Part shown: positions 34,887-43,417 of the stretch, one piece after another | Position numbering within the stretch: the first letter of the stretch is position 1 | How the letters are laid out: every line of letters begins with the position of its first letter | Notes under the pieces: generated by a model | What the model was told of the DNA's origin: nothing | Seen by the model: only the letters and a program-made list of their open reading frames with translations | The model's database searches: none | Translations under genes and position numbers: made by a program | From: Streptomyces nodosus | Lineage (GTDB): Bacteria; Actinomycetota; Actinomycetes; Streptomycetales; Streptomycetaceae | Reading direction: 5' to 3' | Assembly (NCBI RefSeq): GCF_008704995.1 | Contig: NZ_CP023747.1 | Coordinates: 434,001 to 498,000, forward strand | DNA: 64,000 nucleotides

Positions 34887-35302
34887 GTGTCGTGCGCCGA
34901 ATATGCGGATTGGCCCACCTGCAACGCCGACGCGACCCGGCGGCTGATGCGTGGCATCGACGTCACGCGGGACTGGCTCTACGCCGGCAGACGGGCGACC
35001 GAGGTCGACAGGGCGGTCAAGCGCGACCCGCGCGTCCGTGAGGCCTGGGATGTCTGGTCCCGCTGTGTGGCAGCACAGGGATTCGCCCGCTACCCCGGCC
35101 CCGCCGCGGCCTACACGGACGACGCCTGGCAGCGGGACAGCGACGGCAACACCCGTCATTCGCAGCGGGAGCGGGCCACCGCCGTCGCAGACGTCACCTG
35201 CAAGCGCCGTCACCGTACGGTTGAGCTCTGGCACGCCGTACGGGCGCGGCGCTGCGGACGTACCGGGCCAACATCGCCGAGGTGCTGCGGAAGCTCGGCT
35301 AG
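34887..35302 (+). pseudogene. Broken small secreted-type protein gene (frameshift near the end)
   Basis: The frame from the GTG at 34887 contains RGIDVTRDWLYAGRRATEVD, KRDPRVREAWDVWSRCVAAQ and AVADVTCKRRHRTVELWHAV, matching a common Streptomyces hypothetical family in which two Cys follow a DPRV-x(2)-AW pattern. After VELWHAVR the frame becomes nonsense, but the -1 frame continues ALRTYRANIAEVLRKLG and stops at 35302, the expected C-terminus. A 1-base deletion near 35240-35255 explains this. No signal sequence is found at the 5' end, so that part may also be lost. A sequencing error is the alternative. Confidence 0.5.
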
Positions 35303-35476
35303 GGTGCGCGGTTTGAAGTGGTTGCCGTGCCCGCTGATTGACGGGCTGCTCGGCCCGCAGTGGAATGTTCCGCGAACCGGCCATCGACGCGGAGAGATCG
35401 CGTAGGCGGTGGCCAGTTCGCGGAGGTGACCCGTGCGGCGCGCTGAGGCAGAGGTGCCTTCGGGCGCCGGCGGACG

Positions 35477-36823
35477 CTAGTTCACGGTGAGGACGGCCGT
35501 GTTGTTCGTCAGGTCCGGGTCGTGGCGGAACTCGCCGAACGGGGGATGGATGCTGACCTCACCTGTCGCTGAGGGCACCACCGTGTCGATCCGGAGCTTG
35601 AAGGCGAAGGAGTGCTCCGTGTTCTCCAGCACCCAGTACGGCAGCCGGCAATCGTAGCGCGGGGCGCCCGTACGGCCCTGGTAGTAGGCGTCGCCGGACA
35701 GGGCTCGCGGGAGGCAGCCCTCCGGCACGCCCGTGACCGTGGTGCCGGGCGGAACGATCAGCCGGACCACGGCGACCGGGTCCCCGGAGACGGGATTGCC
35801 CAGCCAGCCGGGCCCGTTGTTCCTGAAGGTGAGCGACGCGGTGACCGTCTCGCCCGCGGCGCCCGTGACCGCCGCGCCGGTCACCGAGAAGTCGGCGGTG
35901 TTGTCGGCGCCGATCTGCAGGGCCACGTAGTCGTCGTAACCCCCCAGGTCGGTCGCGCCGACCGGCTGCGCCAAGATGTCCACCCGCTCCTGTAGCGCGT
36001 GCCGGTTGAGCGCGATTCGCAGCGGCTCGGGCAGTTCGAAGGAGGCTCCCGGGGCCAGATCCTGGTCGAAGGTGCAGTTCGCGTACGACATCGGGGCGTA
36101 CGCGTCCCCGCTCGACGTCGTGTAGACGCAGGCGTCGTACCGGTTGACGTACCGCACCCCGTACGAGGCCGTCACCCTGATGGTGAAGCCGTGCGCGGTC
36201 TCGTTGCCGTGGTTGGTGAGCGTGAACGGGAGCGTCTGCCTGCTGCCGGGCCGGGCGTGCTCGATGTCGTCGCCGGCCGTGAGCGCGAGGTCGGGTCCCG
36301 ACGCGACCGTGACCGTGGTGCCGAAGCTGTCCCGGGGGGCGGTGAGCGTACCGTCCGAGCCGCCGGTGGCCGTCGCCTCGAAGGTTATGCGGCCCCGCGC
36401 CCCGACGGCCGCTCCGTCGGCCGCGCGGACCTTGAGACGCACCTCGCCGCCGGTGTTTCCGGTCACCGGCACCTCGGGCACGTCGCAGACCGCGGTCGCG
36501 CCGCTCGGCGTGCAGTTGTCCGGCCAGGTGATCTCGGCGACCCCGGCGATGCCGGAGGCGTCCACGGTGAGCCGGCCGTCGGTCACCCTGATGTGGTCGT
36601 TGTCGTGGTTGAGCCTGACATCGAGCGTGCGGATCAGCGGTGCCCCGCCGTCGATGCCGAGCGGCAGGGTCGGCTCGTACGGGGCGGTGATCCAGAGTTG
36701 GTCGGTCTCCGGCTCGGTCTCGGCGAACGCGGGAGCGGTGGTGAGCCCCAGGGTGACGAGTCCGGCGGCGAGCGTCGTACAGGCTCCGAGCCGCAGTGCG
36801 CGGCGGACGGAGTCAGCTCTCAT
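35477..36823 (-). CDS. Secreted protein with CARDB/DUF11-like Ig-fold domains
   Basis: A 448-residue exported protein. A signal peptide (basic start, hydrophobic core, AFA cleavage before ETEPE at about residue 34) precedes beta-rich repeats: GPDLALTAGDDIEHARPGSRQ (about 175-195), FSVTGAAVTGAAGETVTASL with TFRNNGPGWLGN (about 300-335), and a final DPDLTNNTAVLTVN. This last pattern is typical of DUF11/CARDB domains in cell-surface proteins. There is no sortase motif or membrane anchor, so it is probably released. The ATG at 36823 has GGAGA 5 bases ahead. Function unknown. Confidence 0.82.
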   Translation of the reverse strand: MRADSVRRALRLGACTTLAAGLVTLGLTTAPAFAETEPETDQLWITAPYEPTLPLGIDGGAPLIRTLDVRLNHDNDHIRVTDGRLTVDASGIAGVAEITWPDNCTPSGATAVCDVPEVPVTGNTGGEVRLKVRAADGAAVGARGRITFEATATGGSDGTLTAPRDSFGTTVTVASGPDLALTAGDDIEHARPGSRQTLPFTLTNHGNETAHGFTIRVTASYGVRYVNRYDACVYTTSSGDAYAPMSYANCTFDQDLAPGASFELPEPLRIALNRHALQERVDILAQPVGATDLGGYDDYVALQIGADNTADFSVTGAAVTGAAGETVTASLTFRNNGPGWLGNPVSGDPVAVVRLIVPPGTTVTGVPEGCLPRALSGDAYYQGRTGAPRYDCRLPYWVLENTEHSFAFKLRIDTVVPSATGEVSIHPPFGEFRHDPDLTNNTAVLTVN

Positions 36824-36898
36824 GTCATCTCCAGGTGAGAGACGGTCAGGTCACGCGGTCGGCGTGGTCGCCGGTCAGCGGCCCACGCCGGGCCACAC

Positions 36899-36917
36899 CC
36901 CCTTGACGATCAAGGGG
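36899..36917. promoter_or_regulatory. Perfect 8-bp inverted repeat in a divergent gap
   Basis: CCCCTTGA-CGA-TCAAGGGG lies between the divergent genes at 36823 and 36937. No T-run follows, so a terminator is unlikely; a protein-binding site or a 5' RNA hairpin of the plus-strand gene is possible. Confidence 0.4.
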
Positions 36918-36936
36918 CGTTGGGGGTTGTACGGCG

Positions 36937-37452
36937 TTGCTGACTGGCCTGCTCTCATCTGCCTTCGACGGCTTCGGAGGACGGACTGAGCCTCTCGGTA
37001 GGGTCCCGGTTCATGCGATCACCCTGACGGAGGTTGAGCACGCCGAGAGCCGCATCGGGCGACCGCTGCCCGGTTTGCTCCGGCGCCTCTACACCGAGGT
37101 CGGCAACGGGGGCTTCGGACCCGAGAGCGGTCTTGCCTCCTTGACCGACGGCAATCGCACACCGTTCCACCCGGTCGACTGGCCCTCCGCAGTTCGCACC
37201 CACGAACGCCAACGCCTGCAAGGGCTGCCGGCGTCGTGGCTCCATCTGACCTCAGGCGGCTGCTCGATGGAGTGGTACGTCTCGCTGCTCGCCGTCGGCA
37301 ACCCGGTGCTGCTCCACGACGCCGGGGGCTGGGATCCCACATGGGGTCGGCGTCCCCACGACGGCCTGCGCCATGCGTCCCACTCACTGCGGCGATGGCT
37401 GTGGACCTGGGCCAACCGTGGGAACGTCTGGGACGACGTGCTCAGCCGTTGA
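36937..37452 (+). CDS. SMI1/KNR4-family protein
   Basis: A protein of about 171 residues containing the SUKH-fold opening (ITLTEVEHAESRIGRPLPGLLRRLYTEVGNGGFG, about residues 28-61) and a C-terminal HASHSLRRWLWTWANRGNVWDDV. In bacteria SUKH proteins often serve as immunity proteins in toxin systems, but many stand alone, as here; no toxin gene is adjacent. The start is uncertain: the only in-frame initiator is the TTG at 36937, and the first 25 or so residues look less coding-like than the rest. Confidence 0.72.
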   Translation: MLTGLLSSAFDGFGGRTEPLGRVPVHAITLTEVEHAESRIGRPLPGLLRRLYTEVGNGGFGPESGLASLTDGNRTPFHPVDWPSAVRTHERQRLQGLPASWLHLTSGGCSMEWYVSLLAVGNPVLLHDAGGWDPTWGRRPHDGLRHASHSLRRWLWTWANRGNVWDDVLSR

Positions 37453-37548
37453 CACCCCCGGCCGCAGTCGAGGCGCGCTGCCCGCCCGTCTCCTCACTGC
37501 GAAGGCGCCCGGTACCCGTCATCCGGGAGCGCGTCCGAACGCCGGGCG

Positions 37549-38754
37549 TCAGGCGTTGCCCTGCGGGGAGAGAACCATGGGTCTGGCACGGCTGCCAAGG
37601 GCGCGCATGGCGAGGGCGCCCGCCAGGGGACCGGGTGCCAGAAGGAGGAAGGCGTAACGCCAGCCGGTGGCCTCGGCGACCAAGGGGGTGAGTTGGATAC
37701 TGACGGCGGTGAGGGCGAACCCGATCGCGGTCTGGGCGGTGAGGGCCGTTCCGACATAACGCTGATCGGCGACTTCGCTGAGGGAGGTCGAGAACACCCC
37801 GGAGTCCGCGATCACGGCGGCGCCCCACAGTGTGCAGAAGGCCAGCAGGATCGCCGGCGAGGCGTGGAAGAGGAAGGGAGAGAGCAGGCAGCACAGGCCG
37901 CTGAGAACAAGTGCCGTCAGGGCGGCGGAAGGACGGCCGAAGCGGTCGGCGCCCCAGCCGCCGAGCAGACAGCCGATCACTCCGCCGAGACCCATCGTGA
38001 GGAACACCGCCGTCTCCACCGAAACGGGGAGTCCTTCGGCAGCGTCGGTCGCCAGGAGGAAGGACGGGATCCAGGTCCACAGGGCGTAGAGCTCCCACAT
38101 GTGCCCGAAGTAGCCGAGGCTGGCCAGGCGCGGCCCACGCTCGGTGAACATGGTGAGCGCGTAACGGGCGTTGCGAACGGGGGCGGACGGCGCCGCATGG
38201 GGGCCGAGCCGGACGAACGCCAAGGCGGTGACGGAACCCAGAAGTCCGGCTCCTGCGGCGGCGAGCAGAACGCCGCGCCACGGCAGTACGCCCATCCCGG
38301 CGATGAGGTGGGGAAAGGTGGAGCCAAGGGTGAGGGCGGCGATGAGGACGCCCATGGTCATGCCCCGCCCGGCGCTGCCGGCCCAGGAGGCCATGAGTTT
38401 CATACCGATCGGGTAGACCCCGGCCAGGAACATGCCGGTCAGGAAACGCAGCGGGACGGCGGCGGCGAGCTGATCGACGAAAAGAGCCAGCACCACGGTG
38501 CATGCTGCGGCCGCCGCGGCACTGGCGGCGAGCAGACGCTGGGGCGGGATCCGGTCGGCCAGGTTCAGGGCTGTCGATGCCAGGGCCCCGGCGACGAACC
38601 CGAACTGAACGGAGGCTGTCAGCCACACCGCGCCGCCGGCCGTGAGCCCCCAGTCGATCCGCAGGCTCGGCACCACCGCCGATATGGAAAACCACACAGC
38701 GAGGCCGAGCACTTGCACGGCAGCGATCGCACCACGCTGCACACCAACGTTCAC
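37549..38754 (-). CDS. MFS transporter
   Basis: A 401-residue major facilitator with about 12 membrane segments. It opens AVQVLGLAVWFSISAVVPSL, carries RFLTGMFLAGVYPIGMKLMASW in the first half and the second-half motif GCLLGGWGADRFGRPSAAL (about residues 265-283). Substrate unknown; relatives are annotated as nitrate/cyanate or general MFS proteins. The GTG at 38754 follows AGGAG. It is monocistronic and divergent from the cysteine-rich protein gene. Confidence 0.88.
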   Translation of the reverse strand: MNVGVQRGAIAAVQVLGLAVWFSISAVVPSLRIDWGLTAGGAVWLTASVQFGFVAGALASTALNLADRIPPQRLLAASAAAAAACTVVLALFVDQLAAAVPLRFLTGMFLAGVYPIGMKLMASWAGSAGRGMTMGVLIAALTLGSTFPHLIAGMGVLPWRGVLLAAAGAGLLGSVTALAFVRLGPHAAPSAPVRNARYALTMFTERGPRLASLGYFGHMWELYALWTWIPSFLLATDAAEGLPVSVETAVFLTMGLGGVIGCLLGGWGADRFGRPSAALTALVLSGLCCLLSPFLFHASPAILLAFCTLWGAAVIADSGVFSTSLSEVADQRYVGTALTAQTAIGFALTAVSIQLTPLVAEATGWRYAFLLLAPGPLAGALAMRALGSRARPMVLSPQGNA

Positions 38755-39061
38755 CCTTGCTCCTTGAACCCCGAGTTCTCGTTCTGCCGGTCGTGCACCT
38801 TGTGGTCACAGGACGAAAGCGGCAACCGTCCATCAGCCGCCTCCGTCCCGGCAGCGCTCCGACCAGGGTGCGCAGAGACCACCGGAACCGTACCCGGCCG
38901 TCATGGACCGGGGCTGCCGGCCGGGGCGGCGTGGGTCTGTCGGAGTGATTCCCGGGGGCCGCCCGATCCCGGGCGGGTGCCAGGTGGAACACAGCAGGAA
39001 GCAGCCGCCACCCACCCGGCGACCGGGCCCACCGGCACGGCACAGCAAGGAGCGAAGGTTC
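38755..39061. other. 307-base divergent gap with no gene
   Basis: It separates the MFS gene from the cysteine-rich protein gene and must hold both promoters. I see no clear promoter pair or palindrome. AGGAG near 39047 serves the ATG at 39062. Confidence 0.4.
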
Positions 39062-39298
39062 ATGGCAGTTTGCGAGGTCTGCAGCAACGACTACGAGATG
39101 GCGTTCGAAGTGAGGACGGCCGACGGCACCCATACCTTCGACAGCCTCGAGTGTGCGGCCCAGCGGATCGCTCCCACCTGCGACAACTGCGGATGCCGCA
39201 TCCTCGGCCACGGCCTTCAAGCGACGGACGGCCAGTTCTTCTGCTGCGCCCACTGCGCACGTCGGCACGGACACGCCCAACTGGTCGATCACGCCTGA
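39062..39298 (+). CDS. Small cysteine-rich zinc-binding protein, 78 aa
   Basis: The product has nine or so cysteines in paired motifs: CEVC (residues 4-7), a lone Cys near 31, CDNCGC (about 40-45) and CCAHC (about 60-64), plus a final histidine cluster. This is typical of zinc ribbons or metallothionein-like proteins common in actinomycetes. The ATG at 39062 has AGGAG 9 bases ahead. It stands alone, upstream of the GNAT gene and within 1 kb of the Zur-like box, so a link to zinc handling is possible but not shown. Confidence 0.75.
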   Translation: MAVCEVCSNDYEMAFEVRTADGTHTFDSLECAAQRIAPTCDNCGCRILGHGLQATDGQFFCCAHCARRHGHAQLVDHA

Positions 39299-39348
39299 AA
39301 GTCGAGGGCCCCACTGCCCCGTCGGGTCCGACAGCTTCATCTCACCGT

Positions 39349-39390
39349 CATATGCAGACCACCGGCGACCCGGAAATTACTGCATATGAT
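39349..39390. promoter_or_regulatory. 9-bp inverted repeat and -10 box before the GNAT gene
   Basis: CATATGCAG (39349-39357) and CTGCATATG (39380-39388) are exact reverse complements 22 bases apart. The right arm overlaps a good -10 (TATGAT, 39385-39390) whose start point would fall on the GTG at 39397, so a leaderless, repressible promoter is plausible. Confidence 0.45.
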
Positions 39391-39396
39391 GCGCAG

Positions 39397-39936
39397 GTGC
39401 GCTCCTACTGCATCAGAACAGCCACGGCCGCAGACCTCGACGGGGCGCGGGCCGTGATGCTCGACACGGTTTATCGCGACTTCGGCACCGGATATGTGCC
39501 GCGATGGCACGCCGACATCATCGACCCGGAGTCCTTCTATCTCACCTCGTCCCGGCACACCCTGCTGGTCGCGGTGGACGAGCGGGACGGGACGGTGGTC
39601 GGCACGGCCGCGCTCGATGCGCGCGGGCCCGAGCATCCACCGAACCCGCGGTGGCTGGCCGAGCGGTATCCGTCGGGCGAGACCGCTCAGCTGCGGCGGG
39701 TGTACATACGCCCGGAGCACCGCCGACGCGGGCTGGCCCGGCGACTAGTGGACGGGCTGATGGACTTCGCCCGGGCGGACGGCGGCTACCGGTCCGTGTA
39801 TCTGCACACCTATCCGCACTCACCCGGCGCCATGGGCCTGTGGCAGACGCTGGGCAAGGTCGTGTGCGACGAGCGGGAGGAGGTGCCCGGCGGCGGCAGC
39901 GGCGTCGTGCACTTCGAGATCCCTTTCACTAAGTGA
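39397..39936 (+). CDS. GNAT acetyltransferase
   Basis: A 179-residue acetyltransferase. It has CIRTATAADLDGARAVMLDT at the start, the acetyl-CoA loop HRRRGLARRLVDGLMDFAR (about residues 109-127) after the strand QLRRVYIRPE, and a C-terminal SVYLHTYPHSPGAMGLWQTLG. I chose the GTG at 39397, one helical step below a -10 box, suggesting leaderless translation; an in-frame ATG at 39352 lies inside the inverted repeat. Its stop codon overlaps the Zur-like box of the next operon. Substrate unknown. Confidence 0.8.
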   Translation: MRSYCIRTATAADLDGARAVMLDTVYRDFGTGYVPRWHADIIDPESFYLTSSRHTLLVAVDERDGTVVGTAALDARGPEHPPNPRWLAERYPSGETAQLRRVYIRPEHRRRGLARRLVDGLMDFARADGGYRSVYLHTYPHSPGAMGLWQTLGKVVCDEREEVPGGGSGVVHFEIPFTK

Positions 39937-39948
39937 ATATGATATTCA
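39934..39948. promoter_or_regulatory. Zur-box-like palindrome
   Basis: TGAATATGATATTCA is a perfect 7-1-7 palindrome. It matches the Streptomyces Zur consensus as I remember it (TGAAAATGATTTTCA) at 13 of 15 positions and keeps its symmetry. It lies 62 bases before the binding-protein gene at 40010, over the probable promoter, so zinc-dependent repression of that operon is plausible. Another Fur-family protein could also bind. Confidence 0.55.
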
Positions 39949-40009
39949 TATCGGATGGACTGGCGGTCGGTCGACAGCCGGGCTCCCAGGAAAGACAAGA
40001 ACCAGGAAC

Positions 40010-41515
40010 ATGAGATCTCCCCGTCCACGGCTGATAGCCGGGCTGTTGCTCGCCCCCTTGCTCTCCGGCTGCTTCTCCTCCGCCGGCAACGACTCGTCCT
40101 CGGACTCCCGTGACTCCGGCAAGGAACGACGTCTGCGCGTCGCCCTCGCGTTCCCGCCGGCGGAGAACTACTCCCCGTACGGCCAGGACGCCTTCGACCT
40201 CTCGCGGCTCGGCGTCACCGAGGGGCTGACCAGGCTGGACGCCAACGGCAGCGCCGTACCCGGGCTCGCCGAGTCCTGGAGCAGCGACAAGAGCGGCAAG
40301 AACTGGGTGTTCACGCTGCGGGACGCGAAGTTCCAGGACGGCACCGATGTCACCGCCGAAGCCGTCGCCTCCGCCCTCACCCACACCGCCGGGGCCGACC
40401 CGGCGCCGTCCGCCGTCTCCGGAGTGAAGCTGACCGCCGAGGCCGTCGGCGACAACCGGGTCGAGGTCAGCACCGCCGAGGCCGATCCGGTGCTGCCGCT
40501 GCGGCTGAGCAACCCCAGTCTCGCGGTGTTCTCCTCGAAGGCGTACGGCAAGGACGGCAAGGTGAACCCGGTCGGCACCGCCACCGGCCCCTTCGAGCTC
40601 ACCAGGATCACCGGTGCCACGGCGGCCTCCCTGGACCGCTTCGACGACTACTGGGGCGGCCGTGCCCAGGCGTCCGGTGTCGACGCGAAGTTCGTCTCCG
40701 ACGGCACCGCCCGCGCCAACGCGCTGCGCACCGGTGATGTGGACATCGCCGAGGCGATCCCCGTCGCACAGGTGACCGCTCTGGACAAGAACACCGTCCA
40801 CGAGGTCGACACCGCACGGAACACCAGCCTGTACCTCAACACCAGGACAGGCGTCTTCAAGGACGCGGGGCTGCGGGCCGCCGCGCGCAAGGCCGTCGAC
40901 GCCTCCGCGGTCGCCGAGGGTGTGTACGAGGGATACGCCGAGCCCGCCCAGGGTCTCTACGGCCCCGCCCTGAGCTGGGCGGCCGGGAAGCGGACCGAGC
41001 CGACCGGCCGGGCGAAGGCCGCCGACCCCCAGGGCAGGAGCATCACCCTCGCCACCTACAACGACCGGCCCGAGCTGCCCGAGGCCGCCCAGGTCCTCCA
41101 GCAGCAGCTGAAGAAGGCCGGGTTCACGGTGAAGCTGGAGGTGCGGGCCTACGCGCGTCTCGAAAGCGACCTGCTGGCCGGGAAGTTCGACGCCTCCGTC
41201 GCCTCCCGCAACATGATGCTCGACACCGGTGACCCGGTCACCGTCCTGGCCGGTGACTACACCTGCGAAGGCTCGTACAACCTGTCGCGCCTGTGCGACA
41301 AGAGCGTGGACCGGCTGGTCGCCGCCGCCCAGACCGAGTCCGACCCCGTCAAGCGGCAGGACGCGGCGATGAAGGCGGAAGCCGCGATCCTCGGCACGGA
41401 CGCGGTGATCCCGCTGGTGCATCTGAAGGTCGTCACCGGCGTCGGCGCATCCGTCAAGGGCACCCTGCTCGACCCCTACGAACGTGATCTCGTCGGCATC
41501 GGGACCCGGCTCTGA
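40010..41515 (+). CDS. Family-5 (oligopeptide/nickel-type) binding lipoprotein
   Basis: A 501-residue SBP_bac_5 protein. The lipobox LLSGC (Cys about residue 21) follows a short signal; the mature protein shows YGQDAFDLSRLGVTEGLTRLD, the signature SWSSDKSGKNWVFTLRDAKF, FQDGTDVTAEAVASAL and GPFELTRI. Such proteins deliver peptides, nickel chelates or metallophores to Opp/Nik-type importers. The ATG at 40010 has only a short AGGA ahead. With the Zur-like box upstream and the fused permease downstream, a zinc- or nickel-chelate ligand is a reasonable hypothesis. Confidence 0.9.
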   Translation: MRSPRPRLIAGLLLAPLLSGCFSSAGNDSSSDSRDSGKERRLRVALAFPPAENYSPYGQDAFDLSRLGVTEGLTRLDANGSAVPGLAESWSSDKSGKNWVFTLRDAKFQDGTDVTAEAVASALTHTAGADPAPSAVSGVKLTAEAVGDNRVEVSTAEADPVLPLRLSNPSLAVFSSKAYGKDGKVNPVGTATGPFELTRITGATAASLDRFDDYWGGRAQASGVDAKFVSDGTARANALRTGDVDIAEAIPVAQVTALDKNTVHEVDTARNTSLYLNTRTGVFKDAGLRAAARKAVDASAVAEGVYEGYAEPAQGLYGPALSWAAGKRTEPTGRAKAADPQGRSITLATYNDRPELPEAAQVLQQQLKKAGFTVKLEVRAYARLESDLLAGKFDASVASRNMMLDTGDPVTVLAGDYTCEGSYNLSRLCDKSVDRLVAAAQTESDPVKRQDAAMKAEAAILGTDAVIPLVHLKVVTGVGASVKGTLLDPYERDLVGIGTRL

Positions 41516-41568
41516 GGTCCGCGACCACTCCCGTCAGGAACCGAGTCACCGCCGCCCTGCGCACGCTC

Positions 41569-43410
41569 GTGCGGGGCGGCGGCCTCACGCTGCTGTGGCG
41601 AGCCGTGCTCATGGCCGCCCTGGTGTGCGCGATCGGTCTGCTGCCCTGGCTCTCGCGCACCGACCCCGCCCTGACCGTGCTCAAGGCCCGCTCGGTCGAG
41701 CGGGACCCGACCCCCGAGACACTGCGCGCCATCCGGGAGGGCCTCGGCCTGGACGACGGCCCGTCGGCGCTGCTCGGACACTGGCTGGGCGGGCTGCTGC
41801 ACGCGGACGCCGGACGGTCCTGGGTGTCGGACACCGAGGTGCTTCCGGCCGTGCTCCAGGCTCTGGGAGCGTCCCTGCTGCTGATGGCCGGCGCCCTCGT
41901 CGTCGCCGCCGTCACGGTGGGCGTGGTGTGTGCGCGCACCCTCCGGCCGGGCTCACGGGGACAGCTCGGCGGGCGCCGGCCCGGCGGCACCGGATCCGCG
42001 ATGCTGGCCGCACTGCCCGAGTTCCTCGTCGCCTCCGTGCTGGCCTCCGTCATCGGCGTACAGCTGGGCTGGCTGCCCGCGCTCGGCTGGTACGGCCCCC
42101 GGTGGATGCTGCTGCCCTCGCTGGCCCTCGGTCTGCCCGTGGGCGCGGTCCTCGGACGGATGCTGGACGACCTGCTGCCCGCCGCGTTCACCGAACCGTG
42201 GGCCCTGGCCGCCGCCGCCCGCGGGGTGCCGCCGACATCGTTGGTCCGCAAGGCACTGCGCCGCTGTGCGCCCGCGCTGCTGCCCAACCTGGGGCTGTTC
42301 ATGGTCGGTTTGACCGGGGGATCGGTCGCCGTGGAGCAGATCTTCGACATCCCGGGACTCGGGCGGCTCACCCTGCGTGCCGCCCTCGCGCAGGATCTGC
42401 CCGTACTGCAGACCGGCACGCTGATGCTCATGATCCTCGCGACCGCGGCCACTCTGCTGGCACGCACGGGGATGCGAGGGCTGATCGGGCCCGCGCTGCG
42501 CGACGGCGCCCTGCACTCCCTGCACCGGCCCACCCAGCCCGCGCCACGTTTCACTCCCCTCGTCTACGGGCTGCTGCTCGCCGCCGTGATCGCTCTCGGC
42601 CTGCCCCGCGACCCGCTCGCCCTGGACACCACCGCCCGCCTCCAGGCCCCGTCCGCCGCACATCCGTTCGGCACCGACGCCCTCGGCCGGGATGTGCTGG
42701 CCCGTATCGCGCACGGCGCGCCGAACACGCTCGGCATCGCCCTCGCCGTGAGTGCGGTCGCCCTGGTGGGCGGCGTACTCTTCGGCCTGCTGCCCCGGTT
42801 GTCCGGGCCGCTGGTCGACACGGTCAACTCCGTACCGCCCGTACTGGCCGCTCTGCTCGTCACCGGGGTCGCGGGCGGCGGACCGTGGACACCGGCGCTG
42901 GCCGTGGCCGTCGTCGCCTGGTCGCCGCTGGCCGCGCACACCTCCGCCCTTCTGCAACAGGAGCGCGCGACCGTTCACCTGACCGCGACGCGTGCGTTCG
43001 GCGCGGGACCGGGATACCTGTTCTGGCACGAACTGCTCCCCGCCGTCCTGCCGCCCGTCGTCCGTCACGCCCTGCTCCGACTGCCCGGAATCGCCCTGAG
43101 CCTCGCCGCGCTCGGCTTCCTGGGCCTGGGCTCCCAGCCGCCCTCCCCCGAGTGGGGCCTGTTGCTCGCCGAGAACCAGCCCTATGTCGAGCGCGCCCCC
43201 TGGACGGTCCTGGCGCCCGCCACCGTGCTCGCCCTGCTGGGCGCGCTGGCTGTCACGGCGGCGGGCGGGGCACGGCTGCCCCGGCCCCGACCGTGGCCGA
43301 AACGGCGGCCCGTGCGGCGCGGCGGGCCCGGACCCGCCGCGCCGCAGCCCGAGCCGACCCGGCACACCGCCCTGACCTCCTCTCCCACCGGCACCCCCCG
43401 ACGGATCTGA
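41569..43410 (+). CDS. Fused OppB/OppC-type ABC permease
   Basis: A 613-residue protein containing both permease halves of an Opp/Dpp/Nik importer. The first half (about residues 1-310) ends with the OppB hallmark GGSVAVEQIFDIPGLGRL. The second (about 330-570) starts with HPFGTDALGRDVLARIAHGA, the OppC hallmark. Each has an EAA-type loop (ALAAAARGVPPTSLVRKALR; THLTATRAFGAG-like region). Normally these are two genes. The C-terminal 50 residues are Pro/Arg-rich. The GTG at 41569 is the first in-frame initiator, 53 bases after the binding-protein gene. No ATPase gene follows, so ATPases must be borrowed from elsewhere or were lost. Confidence 0.88.
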   Translation: MRGGGLTLLWRAVLMAALVCAIGLLPWLSRTDPALTVLKARSVERDPTPETLRAIREGLGLDDGPSALLGHWLGGLLHADAGRSWVSDTEVLPAVLQALGASLLLMAGALVVAAVTVGVVCARTLRPGSRGQLGGRRPGGTGSAMLAALPEFLVASVLASVIGVQLGWLPALGWYGPRWMLLPSLALGLPVGAVLGRMLDDLLPAAFTEPWALAAAARGVPPTSLVRKALRRCAPALLPNLGLFMVGLTGGSVAVEQIFDIPGLGRLTLRAALAQDLPVLQTGTLMLMILATAATLLARTGMRGLIGPALRDGALHSLHRPTQPAPRFTPLVYGLLLAAVIALGLPRDPLALDTTARLQAPSAAHPFGTDALGRDVLARIAHGAPNTLGIALAVSAVALVGGVLFGLLPRLSGPLVDTVNSVPPVLAALLVTGVAGGGPWTPALAVAVVAWSPLAAHTSALLQQERATVHLTATRAFGAGPGYLFWHELLPAVLPPVVRHALLRLPGIALSLAALGFLGLGSQPPSPEWGLLLAENQPYVERAPWTVLAPATVLALLGALAVTAAGGARLPRPRPWPKRRPVRRGGPGPAAPQPEPTRHTALTSSPTGTPRRI

Positions 43411-43417
43411 CCTGTTG

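Noticed and set aside
36899-36917. An intrinsic terminator
   Set aside because: There is no T-run on either strand, and the hairpin lies between divergent gene starts rather than after a gene.
36937-37452. A toxin-immunity (polymorphic toxin) locus
   Set aside because: The SMI1/KNR4 gene has no toxin-like neighbour; the divergent secreted protein shows only Ig-like repeats and no toxin domain.
37693-39396. An open frame continuous with the GNAT gene
   Set aside because: It reads antisense to the MFS gene and across the cysteine-rich protein gene; only the part after 39397 matches a family.
39934-39948. An iron (DmdR/IdeR) box
   Set aside because: The DmdR consensus (TTAGGTTAGGCTAACCTAA type) does not fit; the 7-1-7 TGA...TCA symmetry fits Zur better.
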